NCBI GenBank assembly: GCA_023213395.1
Contig: CM041465.1
Location: 23,870,001-23,934,000 of the forward strand
Length of the DNA: 64,000 nt
Direction of reading: 5' to 3'
Source: Cycas panzhihuaensis
Taxonomy: Eukaryota > Cycadophyta
Part shown: piece by piece, positions 23,150 to 34,147 of the stretch
Position numbering within the stretch: the first letter of the stretch is position 1
Layout of the letters: the number at the start of each line of letters is the position of its first letter
The notes under the pieces: model-generated
Seen by the model: the letters and a program-made list of their open reading frames with translations, nothing else
Told to the model about the DNA's origin: nothing
The model's database searches: none
Position numbers and translations under genes: made by a program

Positions 23150-24340
23150 TCCCATTCACCATCACGATCGATACGCTGATTGTACCCTCCAAGAACCGCT
23201 TGTCGACAACGGCTCTTCACAATGCCATGCCCTTGCGTGTTATGCAAGAGCTTGGTATCTCCGCTGGAACCTGCCTCTGGCGATGCCAAGGGTATGACGG
23301 TGGCGAGAAGACCCTCTCGGACCGTCGCGATTCCACTCACCCTTGGGGCAAACCATTCTTGCCGATGTTGTAGTCCTCGGCGTTGACGTGGATTACAACC
23401 TCCTTCTAGGTCGCCCATGGCTCGACCAAATGGGAGCCGTGTGTTCGACCCTTTGGGAACAAATTTTAAATTCGCCCATGACGGACGGATGAGAGTGGTT
23501 CCCGTGAACGCCCTTTGCCAAACAAACTCGTTATGCCAATTCGGAAACCAAGGTTCACCCACTCACGCCGCTTGTTCAATTGGTATACCCAATCCGTCGT
23601 AAGAAGATCCCACATCTTCCTTCCTAGTCTCAAGACGTTTTGCCCCTATGGCGCCGGAGTTATGGGTACCTTGCTTCGCTCATGATGATGAATCGCTGAC
23701 GGAGACGAGGGTTGTCTCCACCCCATTTCTTTCCTTCGCGCCAATAGCCGCACTGCCTCGCCTAGACCCTCGCTTGGAACCTCTCGTTGGTGAGACTAGC
23801 CCTCGTGCGTGTCACACACCATCGCCGTCTTGACCCGCCTCGCCGCTTCTTCTTTTCATTACCCCCGCAGTGATGGTTTCGAGGAATTGCCTTCGCCTCC
23901 TCTCGAGGAGCCTCTTTCGGTTTTCCTTCGGATTAGGAAGGAGTTGGGCGTCCGATGATCACCCCGATCCCGTTGCTCCTTTCCCTTCTAGCGCTTCTTC
24001 TACTCGAAATAGGGTCATCCATGGAGTGGACTATTTCGAGGATGATGAAGCCCTACTGGAGCACCCACGGCCTTGCACCTAATCGCCTTCCGTCACCACC
24101 TACTCGGCCACCGGAAGATCCTTGCGATCGGATCCACGCCGCCGATCCGATCCCTCTCCTATTCCTCCTCCTCCGTTGATCTTGCCCCTCTCCACTTCGA
24201 GGAGGGCAATGCCATGTGCATGGGGGGAATTCAAGACGTAGTCTTGGCCCCGGGCAAGGTCATTAGGGTTGGGGCTAATGCTCTCCGATGAGATTAGGGA
24301 ATATTCCCTTCTGCTCCGTGAATTTCGAGACATTTTCGCT
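23150..24340 (+). pseudogene. Aspartic protease and PR-RT linker of Tat element 1
   Basis: This retropepsin would cleave the Gag-Pol polyprotein. The active-site block reads VDNGSS at about 23202-23220 and is followed by NAMP-like and GVDVDYNLLLGRPWLDQMGA blocks (about 23380-23440), the hydrophobic-LLG motif of retropepsins. Downstream (23600-24340) is a Ser/Pro-rich linker with VDYFEDDEALLEHP, also present in elements 2 and 3 and leading directly into RT. Several frameshifts break it. Confidence 0.75.
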
Positions 24341-24344
24341 GGGA

Positions 24345-25170
24345 TTATGCCGACATGAAGGGAATCGACCGATTGTCACCCATAACCTCACCACCCTTCC
24401 CGGCGCCTGTCACGTGTGCCGTAAGGCGTCCTCTTCACCCAAGCTCTGCGCACGTCAAGATGGAGGTTGAAAAGCTTCGATCTTTGGGCTTGTTACTTCT
24501 ATTGATTACCCTAAGTGGGTCTCTAATATTGTTCCGTTGCCAAAAGAACGGGCAATCCGTGATATGCGCCGATTTCCACGATATCAACAACGCTTGTCCT
24601 AAGGACAATTTCCCGCTACCCTTCTTAGATCAAATCATTGATCGACCACGGATTCAAAGTGATGTCCTTAATGGACTGGCCTCCTACAACCAAATTCAGA
24701 TTCCCAAGACCGCCATAAGACTACCTTCACTACTCCCTGGGTACCTTCGCCACAAGGCGATGCCCTTTGGCCTTAAAATGCAGTGCTACATATCAAAGAG
24801 CCATGCACTTCATCTTCCACGACCTCATCAACGACACGTTGGAGGTCTTCATGGACGATATGATGGGTCTTTCTCGTGAGAGCCCATCACCCTTCCGACT
24901 TGCGTGCCATCTTCTCACGATGCCGCGAGTATCACGCCGCCTTAATCCGCTCAAATGTGTGTTTGCGTCACTGTAAACTCCTTGGGTTCCTTGTATCCAA
25001 ACAAGGAATTCAGATCGACCCCGACAAAGTCGTGGCGATCTCGACATGCCGCCTCCTAGAACTCAACGGCAGATCAAGTCGCTTCTCTAGGCTCGGTTTC
25101 CTTAGCGCTTCCTAGGCGACTTCACCGTGAATGCTAAACCCCTTACGAACAACCTGTTGAAGAAGGGAGC
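24345..25170 (+). pseudogene. Reverse transcriptase of Tat element 1
   Basis: The polymerase that copies element RNA into DNA. Visible blocks are GIDR...THNLTTLPGA (entry region), VEVEKL, CADFHDINNACPKDNFPLPF (finger/palm), NQIQI, KAMPFGLK and the catalytic box VFMDDMMG at about 24849-24872. The first residue of the YxDD box is Phe instead of the usual Tyr, and element 3 has the same box. The thumb/connection part follows with LGFLVSKQGIQIDPDKV. Frames change repeatedly, for example near 24780 and 24880. Confidence 0.88.
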
Positions 25171-25199
25171 TCCTTTTGCACAGTCCGACAAGACCCAAA

Positions 25200-25730
25200 A
25201 GGCCTCGAAGGACTCAAGGAAGCCCCGGCTTCCGCCTCCTACGCTTGGCGCCTCCCCGATTTGATAGGCCCTTCATTTTGTATACCCCTCGACCGACGAG
25301 TCCTTGGGCGCTATGCTCGCCGGAGGATGACTCAGAACCGAGAGAGCTATATACTTCATCGTACCTTGTGGTCGCCGAATTTAACTATTCCCCCGAGAAG
25401 GAATGTCTCTCCTTGGTCTACGCGACCAAGAAGTTTAGGCATTACTTGCTCGAATACTACCAAGGTGATCATTCAATCCGATCCCTTGAGATACTTACTA
25501 ACCTGTTCGGACTGACGGTAGGGTCGGTCGCTGTCCTACTCCAAGAATTTGATCTCCTTATCGTTAACCGGAAATCAAAGAAGGGCATGATAGTGGCCGA
25601 GCAACTTACGGACACCCCTATCCCTAACTCCTTTGATACTCCTGTTGACGACTCTCTCCCCGATGAGTCTATCCTAACGATCCGGGAGTTCGTCCCCATC
25701 CACTCACCGACAATGAGTGGTACGGTGACA
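25200..25730 (+). pseudogene. Gypsy-type RNase H and tether of Tat element 1
   Basis: The ordinary RNase H that follows RT in Ty3/gypsy elements. Blocks are FDRPFILYT (first Asp region, decayed), ELYTSSYLVVAEFNYSPEKE, CLSLVYATKKFRHYLLEYY and SDPLRYLL. A tether (about 25540-25730) with EFDLLIVNRKSKKGMIVAEQL leads to integrase. There is no archaeal-type RNase H between this domain and integrase: the gap is only about 240 bases. Confidence 0.8.
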
Positions 25731-25794
25731 TAGTGCAGATCTCACGCAGCCAATACCGCCCGACACTAGTAACAAAGTTAAATCTCGCATCCAC

Positions 25795-26916
25795 TTACGC
25801 TCGCAATACCTCCTCGTGGACCGAGGTATTGTACAAGAGGTCCTTCGATGGGATCCTTCTCCACACACCACCGACGGCCGACCGGGTGCTTCGCGAATGC
25901 CACCACGGCATTTGTGGGGGTCACTTGGGGCCGCCCATGGCTCGAGAGGATCCTCCGTATGGGCTACTTTTGGCCATCTCTTTTAAAGACGCCCACGCCT
26001 TTGTCTTTGAAATGTCGGCGATGTCAAGAGCATGCCAACATTTCCCATGTGCCTTCGAGACTTTGCACCCTATTGTTTCGCCATGGCCTTCGCTCGGTGG
26101 GATTAGACCTCATCGGTCTATTTCCCGCCGTCGTCATGAAGACAAGTTCATCTTGATCGCCACGAGTATTTCACCAAATGGGCTGAGGCCATCCCTTTGA
26201 TCACTACCCCCAAGAAACGATTGCCACATTCATCTATCGACATCATTTGCCGCTCGGATTCCGGACGTCCCGACATCGACAATGGACCCCCTTTTGTAAT
26301 AGGGAGGTGGATGAGCTTGCAGAAGTTTAAAATCTCCCATAAGACTTCCTCTCCTTACTACCCTCGTGCAATGGCGGTGGAGTCTTTAACAAGACTCTTA
26401 TCAACATTCTCAAGAAACTGGCTTGGTCAATCCCAAAGGATTGGCACCTTCAATCGCCTCCGCCTTATGGGCTTATCGTTCTCCGTCTGCTCCGCCACGG
26501 AATGACCCTGCTCTCCCCGGGTTCACGGATCGAGGCGGTACTCCCATTGGAGGTGGAGATTCCTTCTCGCGAGTCTCCCTTCGAGGTTTCATCGACGATG
26601 AGTCGATCCGTCGTGCACGCCGTTGGACCTCAAGCTTTGGATGAGAGACGCTTAGCCGCTTATCGTGCTAACCTAGCATCCAAAGCCCTGCTCACAAAGG
26701 GCCCACGATAAACACCGCTCTCGCCCTTTGTTTCACAGGGACTATGTCCTCAAGCTCGAATATCTCCATGACCGCTTGACCAAATTCCAACCCCTGGTCG
26801 GTCCTTTTGTCATTATCGAATCTCTCGATAATGGTGCCTATAGGATAGCCACCACGGAGGGGCTCGAATTTGAGAAAGCCGTTAATGGGATGTTCCTTAA
26901 GAAGTTTTACGCTTGA
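25795..26916 (+). pseudogene. Integrase of Tat element 1
   Basis: The enzyme for genomic insertion. The HHCC zinc finger is visible as CHHGICGGHLG and KCRRCQ (25890-26050). The three acidic catalytic positions fall in GLDLIGLFP (about 26100-26125), DNGPPF (about 26278-26297) and VESLTRL/VFNKTL (about 26380-26400). The C-terminal domain at 26728-26916 is in one clean frame with VGPFVIIESLDNGAYRIATT and ends FLKKFYA before TGA at 26914. The motif GAGCCTAAACTA follows 32 bases later. Frameshifts break the core. Confidence 0.88.
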
Positions 26917-27604
26917 CCCTTCTACGATCCTCGCCTCGCCTCCAAACGAGCCTAAACTACCATCTTAGGTTGTCCCCATTCTTCCCACCACGTGTAGAAT
27001 GGCTATTTAAGATGGACCCGCTTTGTCTCTCTCGGTTCCGTCCATGGAACCCGTTCCGTATCCTCCTGAACCTTGGTCCTCTCGCTTGGGCATCTCCCAA
27101 CCGGAGGACGCTTGGGGCATTGTTGCCCCTCTTTCTGTCTGGCGCTTCCTTCGCATATCCCGTTATGCTCTCTCGCACATGTATGCCGCCTCGCTTCCTA
27201 ACCTCACACCTCCATGTCGTCCGCTCACGATGTGTGTGTGCCCTCGTTAGGTGTGTGGTTATACATGGAAGGAAACGTGTGCATCATACAATAAAATGTT
27301 CATAACATGAATCACCTACTACACAACATAACACTCACCCCATGCATATATACATATCAAAATCATGTCATCATACATCCTGGGAAGCCGGTGTCCTTGC
27401 AGGGGGGGTACAATCATATGGTCCTATATATGGCCCCCTGGAGGCCCGTGCTTTCCTCTGCCAAACTATCCATCCATGTTCATCTGCTGTGGCCCCGCTC
27501 CTGGGGCGCCTCATTGCTAGGTCCTCCTACCCTTGACGGTCACCTGTTGTCTGTTTTCTAAGTGTTGCCTTCATCACTGATCATCTGCTTGGATTTTGTG
27601 TCAC
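26917..27604 (+). other. Post-integrase spacer of Tat element 1 without the antisense module
   Basis: It aligns with the start (55506-56270) and the end (59300-59440) of the element 2 spacer, for example GGAGGCCCGTGCTTTCC near 27440-27456. The roughly 3 kb in between, which holds the antisense gene in elements 2 and 3, is absent. Confidence 0.6.
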
Positions 27605-28065
27605 CTATGTCTGTCTACATCTTTACCGACGGAAGCGCGGTAACTCGATTCTTCACCAAGGATTCTCCGCAACCCTTCCGTTATGATCTCCTCCGCCTGG
27701 GATCTTCCTCCTGAGGCTACCAACAATGAAGCCGAGTATACAAATGTCATCAAGCCCTTACCGATGCCCTTCGTTTCCATCATGACCCATTGTTTTGCTC
27801 TGCGACTCAAGTTGTGGTGTCTCATCTCACCCAGTTCACCGGTGCGATGCCCTCACTTGAGGACTCTTGCTTCCGCCAGATCCCTCCCGGCCCGCTTTCT
27901 CTTCCGTTGATATCCAAGATATCCCTCGGGCTCTCAATGCCGAGGCGGATAGCCTTGTTCGCCTCATCCTTGAGCGCCACTGTCTCGCCTCGCCGACCGT
28001 CCCCGAGTCTTGCTTGGCCTTCCTGCCGCCCAAGCCTCGTGCCGTTGGTCGCCTGTCATGACCGC
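27605..28065 (+). pseudogene. Archaeal-type RNase H of Tat element 1, downstream of integrase
   Basis: Second RNase H of the element. Blocks are IFTDGSA (27623 onward), ATNNEAEYTNVIK (about 27718-27756), ALTDALRFHHDPL, QVVVSHLTQFTG (about 27808-27842, third acidic position degraded by a frameshift) and DIPRALNAEADSLVRLILE (about 27915-27975), with the last Asp in AEAD. This D-E-D-D order is that of RNase HI. It starts 690 bases after the integrase stop and may have been expressed as a separate 3' frame. Three frames are used, so this copy is broken. Confidence 0.82.
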
Positions 28066-28379
28066 TCGCACCTCCAAATCGGGTTGCTAACGAGGTAAAA
28101 CTAGGGTCCCCACCGTCTGTTCCACACGTGGTCCCGCATGCTCCTCTGCATTCATTATGGTGGGCGCCCTCACTGTCTCTTTCTCCCGCCGGTTTCGTGT
28201 GGCTCATAAAATTTCTATGTTGTCTCCACCGCTTTCAGATCCACGCTGCTCCGCCACGACACCGCAAGACCCTTGCCTACCGATCCGATCTTGATTGATA
28301 TATCTATATACACATGTGCTCGACAACAGGTTGCCAAGATTCGCCATCGCATCGAGGCCCGAGCCATGAGGCTCACGCT

Positions 28380-28388
28380 ATAAGGCGG
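28380..28388 (+). promoter_or_regulatory. Polypurine tract of Tat element 1
   Basis: ATAAGGCGG abuts the TGTTTCC start of the 3' LTR. It is a variant of the AAGGGGG tract of element 3. Confidence 0.55.
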
Positions 28389-30925
28389 TGTTTCCGGCCC
28401 GGAATGGATACAAATCACCGACTCAGGTAAGTGCAGGTATGTCTCTAGCATTATTATCACTTTTATGTATTGATTGTCTGCTTACATATTTGCATGCGTA
28501 TGACTTTGTATGGCACGGTCGTCGTCCACACCTATGTTTAGCCTATGACGACTATAGCAGGGGCACACTCTTAGCGAGTGTGGCACCCTGGTGACCAGAC
28601 ATTTCCCGTGATCCGCCTCTCCTCTCTCCTCGATCCACCGGGTTTGCGCCACCTCCACCCGTGTGATGCCTCATCGCCGCTGTTAGCTTGCCACCTCATT
28701 TGGGGCCTATTTCGCCTCCCGTGGCCCGTTTCTTGGCTTGTTTGCTCCCGTGGGTGTTTTAGTTGTCCTTAGCCTTTTCGGCCTTTTGCCCCAAACTGGA
28801 CCGGTTGGTGCCCCATTTGTGTCTCCAGTGCATCTGCAGTAATCTTCATGCAGATCTTGTGATCTCGCATCAGCAATCATCACTGAATATTCGCGGTACC
28901 GCTAAAGTTTCCGCGGTACGACTGTCTCTGTTTGTTTTTTAAAATCCGCCGTGGCAATTTTGCATTTATTGCGAAACTGCCACGTGGTTCACGCCTTTTC
29001 TCCCTCCCAGCCGTGCCCTATTCGCGTACTTTAGGGTTTTGCTTTAGTACTTAAACATCTTTTGGCTCGTTTTCAAGGATCTTTTGGCTCACTTTTGGAT
29101 TTACTCTCAAGAGGAACACTCTCCTGCTCTGCTTCTTCACTGTTTTGCAACAATGGACTGACTCTTCATACAGCGCCCAGCTCTCCTTTGGCTTGGCTGA
29201 GACATTCTCGGCCCTCAAACGCCTGGAGAGGGCTCCTTGAAGCTGCTTTCCACTGCTTTCTACCAGTGCACCACGAGCTCCCTGCTTGCGTGTGTTTCCT
29301 GCTCCACCTCCATAGCAGGCCCCCGGCCCGCTTCTATTCCAGATTCAATGCTTGTTCCAAATTCTTCTTCGCTCTTTGGCCGGGCAAATCCCTTGCCTCC
29401 TTTCCGTGTACTCTTCACTTTGTATTTGTTTTTGGTGATATTTACACTTCAGCTTATTTGTTCTCATTTGTTGCTTGAGAGGTGGTTTTCTTCCCTCTTG
29501 GGACTGCACCACTCTCCTCCGCTTCGCTGCGTTCTTGTCCAAGGCAAGGCGTTGAGGGGTTGCATAGGCTTTGAGAGGAGCCGGGTGGATTCCGCACCAC
29601 CGCCACGCCTCCCTAAGCGGCTCAAAGCCCTCCAAAGCCTCCCTCTCGCCTGCTACTCTTGGCTTGCAAACAAGGGTTCAAGGCTCCCTTGGTTGCCCAA
29701 ACCAAAGTGTCATAAGTTGCGCTGATTTGGGACCCTTTATTCAGTTTGGGTGCCATCCATAGGCCCCAACCATGGTTCTACTCCACCTTTGCTCCCTGTT
29801 ACTGCGGTTTGCTCCTCGTAGCATCCCTTGCCCCTGTGGGTGTCTTTGGGTCTTTCTTGCCCCTTCTGCACTGCTTTCACCTTGAGTCTTGACTTTCTCC
29901 TCACGCCCGTGGCTCTTGGGGAGAGGTTTGGGTACCATTTGGCGGTAGGCCACCCGAGGCTTACCTTGTTGTTTCCTTTCATTTAGATCATTCTCCTTTG
30001 GTATTTTCCTTATTGGACTAACACCGATGCATGTACATTTAGACTCGTTTATGTTGTTAGACATATATTGCTAGATCTTTGTGTTGCATATAGGTGTCTC
30101 CCCTCTCAAGAGGGAGACCTTTGTTGCTTACAGTACTCGGACGCGGAGAACGTTGCCTGCTGCCCCTTCCACCCAGAAGCGTCCCTTGCATGTGTCATAT
30201 TTTATGCTATCTCATTTGCTAGTTAGCGTTTCTTTCCTTCCTTCGGTATCGCATTTACTTTTCCTGGGGAAGGTAAGGAAGCCCCTTTTCGCTTGCCGCT
30301 ACATTTCACATCCGGTACGCTGCACGGAGTGGTTGGGTGCTCTTCCTGAAGGCTACGCCATCTCTCACGCCTTCGGCCCAGGTGCACGCTTTGTTCCCCT
30401 TCGCACCCCTGGTCTTTTTTCCTTCTTTTATTCTTTTCCTAGTAATTAGAACATCGAAAGATTAAAAGGGAAAATTGCCTTTTTTGTATTGGTTTGCGAT
30501 TTGTTTGCCTTGTTGCATGTACTTTTGTTATTCGTAGGAAAGGTTGTAGGAGTCTTCTTCTCTCTTACCCTTCCTCCCTCTTCCTTAACCGCGAGCGCTG
30601 CTTCCCGCTGCTCAGATACCCTGTTAGATTGCATAGGATTGTTCTTGGCCTATCCTTGTTAGGTTCATTCTCTCTCCTTCCGCCACCCAAGGGTGGAGGG
30701 GCCTACTCCTGTGTCAACCCGGGTTCGTCCTACGTATCTTCGCCCTTTGCTCAAGGCGGTGAAGGGTCACCCAGTAGTAGCCATACTCCATTGCAGATCC
30801 CGAACTCGGCCCGACAAGACGGGCGCCTGCAGTTGCTTGCCTTGTAGGTTCCACTTCCTACCGTTTCGTCACCATCTCTCCCCCGCGCCTATCAGTCAGG
30901 CGGTTATCCCGTAGCAGCGCGTCCA
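28389..30925 (+). repeat. 3' LTR of Tat element 1
   Basis: 2,537 bases from TGTTTCCGG to GCGCGTCCA, followed by the AGACC duplication. It aligns with 17784-20306: long identical stretches alternate with short patches dense in indels. The donor-like CAGGTAAGT is at 28424-28432. Confidence 0.9.
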
Positions 30926-30930
30926 AGACC
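30926..30930. repeat. Target site duplication of Tat element 1, right (AGACC)
   Basis: Identical to 17779-17783. Confidence 0.85.
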
Positions 30931-31198
30931 TATTTATAATTTCTGTAATAACTTTGTCAAACGAACTCTGTTTTCCGAACCGTTAGATTTATTGGAAAGG
31001 TAATTCAGTGTACAATACATTAGAATTAGTTTTATTATATTTTGACATCATTTTATTGGTTTTTGAATTTGATCAACTTGAGCTTCTTATTCAACCTAGA
31101 TAGACCTATTTTTTTATAACTTTTTAAGCATTTTATTATTTCAAAGGATTATACTTGAATAATTGTTTATTACTAATTCATTCTTGAAGTTACTATTG
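30931..31198 (+). other. Host copia-element leader between Tat elements 1 and 2
   Basis: An AT-rich fragment of 268 bases without coding signal. By the insertion order it is contiguous with 15531-17783 on the left and 63113 onward on the right. Confidence 0.6.
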
Positions 31199-31203
31199 GT
31201 CCT
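31199..31203. repeat. Target site duplication of Tat element 2, left (GTCCT)
   Basis: Matches TTCCT at 63113-63117 in four of five positions. Confidence 0.65.
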
Positions 31204-33960
31204 TGTTTCCTAGCTACCAAGAATGGGTATGGATGAGTCAATTCAGGTAAGTGTAGGTACACTTCCATTCTTTTGCCTTAGTCAATTCAAGAAAGGTAAA
31301 TTGAAGCACCTTTTTATTTTCATTACATGATTGATTGGTTCATTTGCACGACCGATATGCATCCACTAATTGGTCATGCTGCATTATACCATTTTAGCCT
31401 ATGATGATTTAGGGACATGGATCCCATGGCACTCCACAACCCTCCTACATGTCTCCACATCATCCCAAGCATAGATTAGCCCTTGTGATCTGTTCATCAT
31501 TCCATTGACATGCCTCAACCTCTAGCACTTCGCCTAGGTACGGTTGGTGTTTCCTCGCTTACTGACTTTTTAGGAACTTCTTACCTTTGGTACTTCACCC
31601 AACATAGGTCTCTTTGGTCCCATCACTATCTCCTACTACCCAGATAGAGTTTCATGCCCCATTAGGCCTAAAGTACCTCCATTTTGGGTTCCCAACCTCT
31701 TCTTTCTTTTATTTTTGCCTATGCTATTGCTGCACTACGATAAAGATTGTGGTACCGCTGCAAACTTCACAGTACTGCAAAGTTTACCATGGGGCAACTA
31801 TCATACATTATTTTTTTAAAATCTGTCGTGGCAAATGTTGTATTTATTATGAAGTTTCCATGTAGCAAAGGCATATTCTTGGCCCCAACTAAACCCTAAT
31901 CACTCGATTGAGCTAGGGTTGGGTTTAAAACCCAAAAAGACTCTCATTTCTTTCTCTTCCACTCTCAAATAAAGCTTTCTCTCTCACTCATTCTACAAAT
32001 CTCCCTATAGGAATGCCCTACAACACCAGGCATACCAGCTCTCCAGCTTGAGATCAGCTCTCTACAACTCTAGATCCGTAGCAACAAGCTTGAAACAAGG
32101 CTACCTTAAGAAAAGATATGCTCCAAGCACAACTATCACACTTTGTCTTCAAATCTTACAACCTCCATAGGGTTTCACCTACAAACCTTGCAGGGCTACC
32201 CTCCTTCCCTATTTTCTCAAGTAGATCTACTCCTGATCTACCCCTAGTAGGTATTCTTTCTCTTTTATCTCACTTTGCTCCCTTTAGATTGTTGAAAAAT
32301 GTTTTGAATGCCCTGTAATGCCTCCATCTCTTAGTTTTCCTATTGCACAAAGGAGATAAATCCTCCTCTTTTCTTATCTATCCATCATTCCTTCTAGCTC
32401 TTCCATAGTTTTCCCAAGGAGGCATCAAGGAAGAGGTCTCAAAAGGGTGAGTGAAAGGAGCTAAGGCAGGTTCCATAACCCAGCTAGCCTTCTCCTCAAG
32501 GGTAGCCCCCTTCTCCCCTTTCCTCTTTCTCCTACCTGCTTCCCTTGGGTTACCAAAGAACTCCTAGAAGAGAGGTCACTGCTGCTAGCAGTGTATATAG
32601 CTCATGGCTGCACTTGCTCCCAGTTTTGTAGGCCTTACATGGGTAGGAATTGCAACCTCTATTCAAACCCTACCTATCTTTAGGTAGTAGATTGGTTAGA
32701 GGTTGTAAAATTTGCATATCATAACTTTTGTAATAGTAATGGCATTTTTAACTTTGTTGCAACTTGTCACCCATACATCTGCCCTTGACTATACCATCTT
32801 TACTTGATGTACCTATGCTTGGGCAGTATGGAGGTTTATGATCTTGAAGGTTTAGCCATTCTAAGGCTAACCATCCCCTTTTTTTCTTCTTGTATTTTCT
32901 TGCATAAAGAAAAGCTAAATGTTATTTTTTTTAATACAAAAGTTTCTTTTAATTAGGGAAACTTTCTTTGTTTTATTTTATATATTTTATATATGCATAC
33001 ATCTTGTACCCTAGTAGCCTCGTGGGAAGGGAAAACACCACTTGATTATAGGTCTCCTCTTCATTGCATATGGAGAAGGAAGGAATTGCATCAACCCGAG
33101 TATGTTCTTGGCCTTCTCTCTAATATTACCTTTGAGTCTTTTGCATAGTTCTTTCCTTCTTTCTTTTCTGCCATTTTCCTTTCAAACTTAGGGAAGGTGA
33201 GGAAGTCCGCCGACATCACCAGATCATGTAGCCCGCATTTGGGAATAGTAAGGGGAAGGGGAATGCAATAAAGAGAAAACACTCTTCCAACCACCTAGTT
33301 CTCTAGGTACGTCACTTATTCTCTTTTTGCCGCTTACTCTCTTGCTTAAGCTTATTTACCTACATCCATAACACATAAAAGGAAAAGAGGAAAAGAGTAC
33401 TTACATACTTAATTTGCTTGCCCATTCATGAAAGTGCATTAAGTAGAAGCCATCTTCATTTGTATTCTTATTTGTTGCACGTGTTCCCACTTAGGCTAGC
33501 ATCCCTTGTATGTGTCTTATAACCTCACAACTAGTTCCCTACTTTCTTGCATTTGAAAACAAAGGAGAGTGAGGATATTGTATTAGTGAGTAAACGAGCA
33601 TGCTTTCATTTATGTGTCCTTTCTTTACTTTTGAAGGAACCCCTTTATCTTACGCGAGGAGCCATCTTCTTACTTTATTTCACCTCCCTCCTTTAGCCAT
33701 CGAAGGGTAGGAGGGCCAATCCCTTGAGGTTACTCAGGAAACTGGGGATATCCCTCATTTCTTCTACCATCCAAACTAAAGTTGAGTTACCCAAAAGGGA
33801 GTTGTATGCCATTCGCGGGTCCTGAACCTATGTTCCGATGTGTGAACACCCTTTGTGGGTGATCTTCTCTACTTTCTGAGTTGATCTTTATTTCTAAGAT
33901 TCTTCTTTGATTGATCAAACCTCAATGAAGTGTGGTTACTACCCCATATGTGCAATTCCA
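31204..33960 (+). repeat. 5' LTR of Tat element 2
   Basis: Begins TGTTTCCTAGCTACC and ends GTGCAATTCCA, 2,757 bases. It carries a donor-like CAGGTAAGT at 31244-31252, the palindrome at 31762-31785 and a TATA-like GGTTTAAAACCC near 31921-31935. The frames inside it (for example 31614-31865) are noncoding. Confidence 0.88.
31762..31785. promoter_or_regulatory. 24-base palindrome in the element 2 5' LTR
   Basis: Half-sites AAACTT and AAGTTT flank a core CACAGTACTGCA. It sits about 140 bases upstream of the TATA-like box. The same arrangement occurs in the other element 2 and element 3 LTRs and in intron 1 of the antisense gene. Confidence 0.6.
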
Positions 33961-33961
33961 C

Positions 33962-33980
33962 TGGCGAACATGCTGGGGAC
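33962..33980 (+). promoter_or_regulatory. tRNA-Arg-like primer binding site of Tat element 2
   Basis: TGGCGAACATGCTGGGGAC starts one base after the LTR end. It matches the tRNA-Arg-type PBS of Ogre/Tat elements (TGGCGACTCnGCTGGGGA) except in the middle. Confidence 0.7.
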
Positions 33981-34147
33981 TTGCCAGTAAGAGATCAATC
34001 CTTTCCTGTTGGTTCTACTTCTTCTTGGTAGCTCTCTTTAGTTTGTTGGATGGTTCCCAATGCTCCAACTACTTTATTTCTTCCTCTTTCTTCCAACCTA
34101 TAGGTGGAACTTGTATGCAACGATTCTCACATCACTTATGAGGCCTA

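Larger units (their letters stand above)
17784..30925 (+). mobile_element. Tat-lineage Ty3/gypsy element 1, complete in domains but frameshifted
   Basis: A 13.1 kb element bounded by AGACC duplications, with 2.5 kb LTRs at both ends. Domains in order on the + strand: gag (about 20505-22700), aspartic protease (23150-23560), RT (24345-25170), gypsy RNase H (25200-25560), integrase (25795-26916), a 0.7 kb spacer, archaeal-type RNase H (27605-28065), PPT (28380-28388). It is far richer in GC and CpG than its flanks and than elements 2 and 3, which suggests a recent arrival, yet the frame shifts every 60-100 codons. It lacks the antisense-gene module of elements 2 and 3. Either it is a decayed copy with many small indels or the sequence carries read errors. 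Confidence 0.92.
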
